DNA from: Chelonoidis abingdonii
Taxonomy: Eukaryota > Chordata > Testudines > Testudinidae
DNA length: 64,000 bases
NCBI RefSeq assembly: GCF_003597395.2
Contig: NC_133773.1
Location: 76,056,572-76,120,571 of the forward strand
Direction of reading: 5' to 3'
In this document: positions 57,331 to 64,000 of the stretch, piece after piece
Layout: each line of letters starts with the position of its first letter
How positions within the stretch are numbered: position 1 is the stretch's first letter
Made by a program: the position numbers and the translations under genes
The notes under the pieces: model-generated
Seen by the model: only the letters and a program-made list of their open reading frames with translations
Database searches by the model: none
What the model was told of the DNA's origin: nothing

Positions 57331-57719
57331 ATTACTTATTATTTTAAATAATTTCTCACTCACTCTCTAGGCTGCTATGAAATCTCACCTTACTTACTGC
57401 TTCACCACACAATACATATTTAATTTTTAAATGTCTTCTTAAATCCTTTCAGTTTTTTAAATATTGTAATGAAACTATGATTGTCTGCATTAGCAGAAAC
57501 AGTACGAATTGACTTAGTTAGCAGACATAGTTACATAATGTTTAAATATCCTCTTCGTTGTTATGATGCAAGTGTCTGGTAAAATTCTGCCATCAAGTAT
57601 ACCCATTCAAACTGACTGGCTTTATGCCAATGATTTGCTTATTTGCCTAGCTCCTCTGTTAGTCTCTCATCTCTAGCTTCTTGTATTATAGCTCTTCTTC
57701 AATGTACAGCCACCATATC
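57331..57719. other. Non-coding spacer
   Basis: Nothing recognised. Confidence 0.45.
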
Positions 57720-58792
57720 AAACTTAATCCTCCAAAATTTACCCTCTAATATTTCTTCCTAGTCCTTCTCCACACTTCCTTTCTGACTCCACTCACAGTT
57801 TCACTGTCCTTCCTGTCTTCAACTCCACATATCCAGTCCTTGACAAAATTCTTTCACTTTTTCGTCTTTAATAGCTCCAGTAGCCACTTTCTCTCACTCC
57901 AGTTCTCATCCAGCTCCTGTGGAAGAAAATTATAAACTATGGAAGTAAATTGATGTCATTTCTCCCTTCAAATCTTTCTGCATCCTAATCATCTGCCACC
58001 TTGAATGCCATAACTTTCTCATACCTGGCATCTGTTTTTACCATCCTCAAGTCTATCCAAAATGTCATTGCTAAAGCAGATGTCCTCTTTCACTGCTCTG
58101 ATCATATTACCCTCTCCATTGGCCCTGAGTCACTAATGCAGCATACTACCTCAGTGGTCAGAGGAAAATTCTTTCTCCACTTCTCCACAGCCTCTGGAAC
58201 TATTCTGTAGCTGACGCCACGCACCAAAAGAAACAACATCTTCTGAGGTGCTAAAGCAGCCACTCTGAGTGCAAAGGAAGAAGACAATAGGATCCACTAG
58301 TAATGCTCACCTAATATCCCACCTGCTGCTTGCACAATGTCACGCAGAGGGCCCTTGTGGATTCCTGCACAGGTCAACCCCATATCCTTCTTCCACTGTG
58401 CAGCAGCACTGCATTTGTTCTGCTGCTAAAGGAGCTTCTGTGATGAAGTTGGTTTGTATCTTACTGATAAAATTCAAGCTCTAGATCTCCTGTGAAATTC
58501 TGCAGAATCTTTTTAGTGTCTACATCTCTTGTATCATTCTTGTCACCCTCCACCCACCTTATCCACTATGCTATTCCTAATCCTCGCATTTTCCTCCTCT
58601 CTTTGGGCCTGAAGCATAACTCCTTGAAGTTGGTGGAAAAACTCTCATTGGCTTCAATGGGATTGGGTCAGTCCCTTTGCCTTCTTTCATTCTTGGCTTT
58701 CTTCTCATGCTGCCCACTCTGCCTAGATTAAGAATCTCTCAATCTGTGCCAAGGATCTTTCTGCTTCTTCAAATCCCCTCTAAAACACACCT
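57720..58792 (+). repeat. L2-like LINE relic (low confidence)
   Basis: A strongly pyrimidine-biased kilobase with segments such as CTTCTTCAAATCCCCTCTAA and CTCTGATCATATTACCCTCT resembling the end of L2 ORF2 as I know it from amniotes. No RT motif is visible. A segment with GGCTTCAATGGGATTGGG (58,650-58,667) seems inserted or recruited. The overlapping short frames are not genes. Confidence 0.35.
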
Positions 58793-58793
58793 C

Positions 58794-59640
58794 TGTGACC
58801 GAGACGGATCAGGTTCGACTAAGTGTTTAATTTGGTGAGGAATGACTAAATGCAACCGAGTGAAGTTCAAAACCAAACAGCTGTTTATTAACTGAACATG
58901 CAACAAGGATAAATTGCAACTTGGATCAAAAAAGGGGCAATCCAACAACTACAGATACTATTAGAATAAAACATACACAACTTTATACCAGGCAACAAGA
59001 TCAACAACAAGGAAATAACTAGACTGAACCAACAACAGGAATGAATCACAATTCAAATTGAACAAGACAATTTATCAATCAAGAATACTATTAACAATTA
59101 TATACACAACCTTACACCAAACAGAGAGGGAAAAACGGAAAAAGGCAATTATACAAAGAGAAACTATTTTCAAAATTAAAATGTGCTTACCACACTCCAG
59201 ATCCAGCTGACCAGCACTACAGACACCGAGTACATGGCAAATTGGTGGGATGCAATCCTAACACAGCACTACCCGAGCCGGCAAAAAACGGAGAAGACCC
59301 TGGCTGAAAGGGTGATCGGGCATTTTAGCTAACATGCAGGCACTTCTAACGGTTTTTGGCGCGAGACACGGTTTTATCTGAAGACTTACTCGTGTCGGCA
59401 TTGGATTGGTTCCCAGCTCCTGCATTTATCGGGTTCCGAGCTGGTGCCCTTTACATCAGTAGGAGCTGCACCCGACACACTACTTTTGCACACCGCCCAC
59501 TTGTAGCTCATGGCCCATTTGTAGCTCACGGCCCTGCAGTAGCACGCGGCACACAGGTAGCACATGGCACACAAGTAGCACACGGCCCTATACTGACCTT
59601 GTGCTGACCCTGTGCTGACCGATGATCGGCCAGACCGAGA
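58794..59640 (-). repeat. Probable LTR, minus strand, with internal minisatellite
   Basis: The minus strand has AATAAA (58,884-58,889) about 95 bp after a TATA-like TATAAAG (58,981-58,987), then a terminal region ending around TCACAG at 58,793-58,798. This order matches the LTR at 10,980. The U3-like part (59,100-59,640) has high CpG content and the 18-bp tandem array. The U3 boundary and target duplication are not clear. Confidence 0.5.
59491..59598. repeat. 18-bp tandem array, six units
   Basis: Units begin at 59,491, 59,509, 59,527, 59,545, 59,563 and 59,581. Each is 18 bp, of the form CAYGGCYCANNNGTAGCW. Because 18 is a multiple of three, every frame shows a six-residue repeat, such as VAHGPF and VAHGTQ in one frame, which explains the open frames on both strands. 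Units 2-5 are the best conserved. Confidence 0.85.
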
Positions 59641-60318
59641 ACCTGAGTGTGGGTTTAGGGCTGGGACACTCTGCAGGAAATCTTGTCTCTGTTCTTATCA
59701 TTAGCAACCCTAGACTCTTCCTCTCTTGAAAAATCCTGTTCTTTATCTTGCCTTGTGGTTACCCTTGCCTTATTTACATGACAGGATCTCTGGGAAAGGA
59801 CCATGTAGTATGTTCTATAAAGCTTTGTAAATGTGTAGATGTATATAAATGTTTGATAAACAATGAAATTCCAAGGCTATAACTGATGGTGAAATTTGGT
59901 CCATTCTGTTGAAAAATATTAGGTCTTTAGGTGGGCATGAACAGAAACATGCATTCAAAAACTTCAGAGCATGTAGATGATCAGGAAAAAACACACGAGA
60001 TATGCTAGAAATTCAGAATGAGCATGGAATACAGAAATATCACAATTTTCTTCTCTTTATCCACTGCTGATGCTGAAATAGACAGTCCTAGCGATAAAAT
60101 ATTTTATAAAATGCGGCATTTTACAGTAGTAGAAGAATCTGTTATACTGTCAACATTGTTTTGTTATAATTTATTTACTGTAAAATCATTTATCTCAGAA
60201 GTAGCTATTGATTTTTTTGAATGCTCTGTGTCACACGGTCTTAGAGCCAAGCTATTTCTACTGTGGACTATTCACTTGCATGGAATGCAAAGACACATGT
60301 CCCTACAGCTATGTGACA
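59641..60318. other. Non-coding DNA, nothing recognised
   Basis: Spacer without gene or repeat that I can support. Confidence 0.45.
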
Positions 60319-60326
60319 GCCAGTTG

Positions 60327-60533
60327 GAGGGCCAGCTCCAGGGATTTTGACCACTCCAAGCAGCCAAAAAAGCCACGATCGCGATCTGCAGCAATTCAGC
60401 AGGAAGTCCTTCGTTCTGAGGGGGAGCGAGGGACCTCCGCCGAATTGCCACAGAATACCTGGAAGTGCCACCCTTCTCCGGAGTGGCTGCCCCTAGCACC
60501 TGCTTGCTAAGCTGATGCCTGGAGCCGGCCTTG
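60327..60533. mobile_element. hAT-type MITE with near-perfect 8-bp duplication
   Basis: The left end GAGGGCCAGCTCCAGGGAT and the inverse of the right end CAAGGCCGGCTCCAGGCAT agree at most positions. Flanks GCCAGTTG (60,319-60,326) and GCCACTTG (60,534-60,541) match at 7 of 8. The 207-bp interior is CpG-rich with a purine tract. The GGCAGCTCCAGGCA-like terminus links it to the element at 52,104. Frames of 67-110 residues across it are artefacts. Confidence 0.88.
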
Positions 60534-60541
60534 GCCACTTG

Positions 60542-62127
60542 GCTAGATATGAGTCATATGTCTAAAGGGCAAGAAAGGAGTTAAAGTACAATGTCTTGTT
60601 AATAGTGTTGTTTCTCTGACGACTGCAGCAATCAGATACTTGAAATATTTTCCTATGGCTATAGTTGTTACACCTTCCAAATGTCAAATGCTAGAAACAT
60701 AACTAAAATGAAGTGGACAGACAGCACCATTTGCACTGCAGTGAACTTCAGTCCAATTAAAGAGAGAAGCCTAATAAGGTTAACAGATAAATATAAAAAA
60801 TATATGTTATAACACAAATGCACTAGGATAAAAAACAAGAAAAATATTTAATGTCACAGAGAATAGATTGCAATGTAAAGTAGCAGATTAGCATTACATT
60901 TATGTTGCCAGTTTTATTAGTGATTTTGTTTTCTGAACCAGTGAACAGAGAGGCCCATGAAAACAATCTAACTGTTCTAAAGACATTCCTTAAACACTAT
61001 TTTTTAATCAGAAAAGCGCTGGTTAATAGAGAAGTACACTGAAAATATCAGCAGTCAGGAAAAATGTGTATTTGATGGCTTAATGAAACGGTGAAGAAGA
61101 GTAATACATACACTTCTAAAAAAAATAAATAATCCCTAGATACGAACATTCTAAAGACTGCTCTCTGCCCTTCGGTATCAGACATCTATTAGGGGACAAT
61201 GTCAATTTTATCAACCTATCCAAGGAAACAATGCTCAGCTTAGTGAGAGTTGTTTTGGGGTTTATGATTTATAATTTCTAAACAAATTATTTCTGTTTAA
61301 CACCTCAGATAAGGAGACGTTAATGTTTTATCTTTCACAGACAGGAAGATCAAAGAAAGCTTTAGGAGACATATCCAAAGATTACAAAGTGCTGCAATTC
61401 AGTTATCTAATGGATTTAAAAGTTCACACTATAATTATGTATCACCATTACTGGGTCCCAGTATTTATGTATAACTTTATGGCTAAATATGACTAAACTG
61501 AATGCACAAATCCTCTTTCAATAGACAATAAATACTAGGGCTGCTTACTTGCATCTCCTCCCTCAAATTATTACATTGTGCTGTTCTCTTCAACTAGTAA
61601 TAATAATGTCTTAATTATCCCTGCTTTCCTCTGAATTATTTTTGTCTGAAAATCAAATTTAAAGCCTAATGTTGAAAGATAAGATTTTAATTTATCCACA
61701 GGAATCCCCCTATTTCCTAAGAAACCTTTGATTTACCTGGAGACATCTCAATTAATTATAGTGTAAAATATTCTTTGTTTTAAAATATACATATTTTTCA
61801 GAGCCACAAAGAAAGTCAGAGTTAGAATCAAAATTAGAGCTTGATCCAAGACCAATTAATGTTAGTGAGTAAAATCTAACCCCACTGATGTTAATGGGAT
61901 TTTTGCCATTGACTTCAGTAGGGACAGGATTTCACCTAATATCTTTCCATTGGCTTCAGTGAGCTTTTGATGAGGCCCTTAGAGCCTACATCTGTTGGTA
62001 CTTAGTTCTATGCCTAGTTCATTAATCCACATTGCCTCCCTCTCTCCCCAACCCTGACAAATCACTTACCTTTTCTGAGACACAATTTTTAATCTGATTT
62101 ATTTAACTACCTACAGGCGTCTGTGGA
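60542..62127. other. Non-coding DNA with a diffuse old repeat
   Basis: The segment 61,845-61,985 contains CCACTGATGTTAATGGGATT, GCCATTGACTTCAGTAGGGA and TTGGCTTCAGTGAGC, the same motif family noted elsewhere. No gene. Confidence 0.45.
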
Positions 62128-62133
62128 TATCTT

Positions 62134-62318
62134 CGGCCTGATTCTCCACTGCCTTCCCACACTGTGCCATCATCTACATGTATGTAAAGTGGGTGTAAAA
62201 TGCTACCACATCATCACTCTCCATTCTCATTGGGAGTGGCATTTTATGTCTACTTTGTGCTTGCTCTGAGAAGGGTGGAACAACCACACAAAGTGTAGGT
62301 CAGTGAAGAATTGGGCAG
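62134..62318. mobile_element. Possible MITE with imperfect inverted ends
   Basis: GCCTGATTCTCCACTG at the left and the inverse of the right end GCCCAATTCTTCACTG match at 13 of 16 positions. About 185 bp, without a clear target duplication. Confidence 0.5.
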
Positions 62319-62349
62319 AAGACTTTTTTCATTTAACGTTTGGTAAACC

Positions 62350-62580
62350 AATGGCAAATCAATCCCTCAGTTTTACAGATAGACAAACTGAGGCTCAGTG
62401 ATGTTAAGTGCTTTTTTCTTAGTATAACTGTTGTCTAGTGGATCAGGCTTAAGACTGTGAAACAAAGAAAATTGAATTCTAATCCTGGCTCTGTACTGAT
62501 TTGCTGTGTAAACTGGATATGTTACTTAAGCTCTCTCAACCTCAGTTGCTCAATCTGTAAAATGGGGGTAATGATATTTA
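62350..62580 (+). repeat. MIR-type CORE-SINE (plus a short inverted MIR piece)
   Basis: From about 62,440 the order GAATTCTAATCCTGGCTCTG, then GATTTGCTGTGTAAACTGGA, CTCTCTCAACCTCAGTTGCT and TCTGTAAAATGGGGGTAATG is the sense strand of a MIR-type SINE. The preceding TTTTACAGATAGACAAACTG AGGCTCAGTGATGTTAAGTG (62,372-62,411) is the same family in the opposite direction. Confidence 0.8.
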
Positions 62581-62698
62581 TCTATCTATGAACTAATATT
62601 TGTTAACAAAACAATATTTATGTACTAATATGGGGACTTGGTAGAGAAGGGAACAGAACATGGGACTGCTCCTTTTATATATGCATAATGCACTAGAC

Positions 62699-62924
62699 CA
62701 GAGGTTCTCAAACTGGGGGTTGGGACCCCTCAGGAGGCACGAGGTTATATCATGGAGGGGGGTTGCAAGCTATCAGCCTCCACCTCAAACCCAGCTTTGC
62801 TCCAGCATTTATAATGGTGTTATATATTTTAAAAAGTATTTTTTATTTATGGTGGCGGGGGGGGTCACACTCAGAGGCTTGCTCTGTGAAAGAGGTCACA
62901 AGTACAAAAGTTTGAGAACCATTG
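62699..62924 (-). mobile_element. Non-autonomous hAT (Charlie-like), inverted copy of 18,629 family
   Basis: The element starts CAGAGGTTCTCAAAC and ends GTTTGAGAACCATTG. The flanks CACTAGAC (62,691-62,698) and CACTAAAC (62,925-62,932) match at 7 of 8. The interior read on the minus strand resembles the plus strand of 18,629-18,849, with AGGGTTTGGGGTGGAGG-like and AAAAACACTTTTTTATAT-like segments in corresponding places. Confidence 0.9.
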
Positions 62925-63034
62925 CACTAAACCATCTGGCTCTTAAAAACTAACAAGTATTAATATCCAGATAGGTAGGCTATTTCACAGGAAAATTTAA
63001 AAAGTGCTACAATTTTGTGGAAATGTTATTAACT

Positions 63035-64000
63035 TGAAAATAAACAGGTCACCAAGACCAGATGGTATTTACTCAAGATTTCTGAAGGAAGTCAAGTATG
63101 AAATTGCAGAACTACTAACTGAGATAGGTAACCTATTTATTGCTGAAATCAGCCTCTGTACCAGAATTAGCTAATGCTTATTTTTTTTAATTGTTTTAGA
63201 GGTAATCCTAACAATTACAGAGTGGTAAGACTAACTTTTGTACCAAGTAAATTGGTTGAAACCGTAGTAAAGAACAGAATTATCAGACACATAGATAACT
63301 CTTCTCCAACATACTGTGTTCAACATGGCTTTTGTAAAGGGAAATCACACCTCATCAATCTATTAGAATTCTTTGAGGTATCCAGAGGATAGTATACTTG
63401 GACTTTCAGAAAGCCTTTGACAAGGTTCCTCACTAAAGGCTCTTAAGCAAACTAAGCAGTCATGGGATAAGAGGGAAAGTCCTCTCCTGGATCAGTAACT
63501 AGTTAAAAGATAGGAAGCAAAGGGTATAAATAAATAGCCAGGTTTCATATTGGAGAGAGGTAAATAGCAGCGCCCACCAAAGATCTGTACTGGGACCAAT
63601 GCTGTTCAACATATTCATGAATGGTCTGGAAAAGTTTGCAGACAACACAAAATTACTCTATATAGGTAAGTCCAAAGCAGACTGAGGACAGTTACAAAGA
63701 GATCTCACTAAACTGGATGATTGGGCAACAAAATGGCAGATAAAATTCAATATTGATAAATGAAAGGTAATGTGCATTAGAAAACATAAATCCTTGTTAT
63801 AAATACAAAACGATGGGGTCTAAATTAGCTGTTACCACTCAAGAAAGAGATCTTGGAGCCATTGTGGGTAGTTCTCTGAAAACATTTGCTCAATGTGCAG
63901 CAGCAGTGTTAAAAAAAAAAAGTAAGAACGGGATAGATAGTAAGACAGAAAATATCATAATGCCACACTATACATCTGTGGTATGCCTTCAGTTTGAATA
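63035..64000 (+). mobile_element. CR1 LINE, plus strand, runs off the right edge
   Basis: The sense strand of CR1 ORF2 runs from the start of the RT to beyond motif C. It includes an insertion-free GGTCACCAAGACCAGATGGT start, RT sequence encoding GNPNNYRVVRLT (63,202-63,240 region) and VETVVKNRIIRHI, then TACTGGGACCAATGCTGTTC AACATATTCATG (motif B region, about 63,589-63,620), and later TTGGGCAACAAAATGGCAGA. The 3' end lies outside the window. Confidence 0.9.
63174..63660 (+). pseudogene. CR1 reverse transcriptase remnant, frameshifted
   Basis: The first open frame (63,174-63,392) carries GNPNNYRVVRLTFVPSKL, VETVVKNRIIRHIDN and HGFCKGKSHLINLLEFFE, the N-terminal RT region of CR1. A stop follows at VSRG, and the FRKPLT-like and FADNTKLL-like regions continue in other frames. 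The sequence at the catalytic box (about 63,637-63,657) reads FADNTKL, so the second aspartate appears replaced by N. The copy is dead. Confidence 0.82.

Noticed and set aside
59356..59607. Periodic peptide with VAHG repeats and its antisense counterpart with CYLCA repeats
   Set aside because: Explained by the 18-bp tandem array in the LTR. Six residues equals 18 bp. No evidence of a repeat protein.
1..64000. CRISPR array, bacterial operon or prophage-like system
   Set aside because: No regularly spaced identical repeats, no bacterial coding density and no Shine-Dalgarno-led genes. All signs are of vertebrate nuclear DNA.

Overview
The window reads as non-coding nuclear DNA of a sauropsid vertebrate, most likely a turtle; a crocodilian is the main alternative. 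The base composition is AT-rich. There are no bacterial-style ORFs or operons, and I found no convincing host exon. What can be recognised is a dense layering of vertebrate transposable elements. The turtle assignment rests on CR1 LINE subfamilies with a TTCTTATG-type 3' repeat, a tRNA-headed SINE with A-box TAGCTCAGTGG, a Neptune-like Penelope element, several long LTRs I associate with turtle genomes, and MIR/L2-like SINEs. I ran no database search, so family names come from memory of these sequences plus motifs visible here.

Layout. Positions 1-10,900 are mostly unique-looking AT-rich DNA with two MIR/L2-like SINEs, a roughly 1-kb LTR (about 2,951-3,957), a tRNA-derived SINE and a TA microsatellite. 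Positions 10,980-14,766 are an LTR cluster: a clean 600-bp solo LTR on the minus strand, then two plus-strand LTRs, the second split by a CR1 insertion. Positions 17,600-22,600 hold small inverted-repeat elements, a CR1 tail, an LTR-like block and an inverted dimer of Penelope-type ends. Positions 25,321-27,215 are a 1.9-kb CR1. A frameshifted hAT-type transposase relic lies at 30,545-31,161. An LTR (33,003-33,800) sits next to a 1.9-kb Penelope-like element (about 33,880-35,795) that keeps RT and GIY-YIG homology and, near its 3' end, a hammerhead ribozyme motif. Positions 41,736-45,000 are a nearly full-length APE/RT LINE of RTE type. Positions 45,250-52,950 hold CR1 tails, SINEs and MITEs. 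Positions 53,200-55,850 are a decayed endogenous retrovirus with protease, RT and RNase H remnants. Positions 57,700-59,640 are an L2-like relic and an LTR carrying an 18-bp minisatellite. The last 4 kb hold hAT MITEs, a MIR-like SINE and a CR1 that runs off the right edge.

There is no operon or pathway. The relationships are those of a transposon graveyard: nested insertions give relative ages, short non-autonomous elements with 8-bp target duplications record hAT activity, and the hAT transposase relic is one possible but unproven former source. The most interesting object is the hammerhead-like core in the Penelope element. It has CUGAUGA, a stem II, a minimal AGCU stem III and a 4-bp stem I, but G12 is replaced by A, so this copy is probably inactive. 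I found no evidence for a wholly undescribed system.
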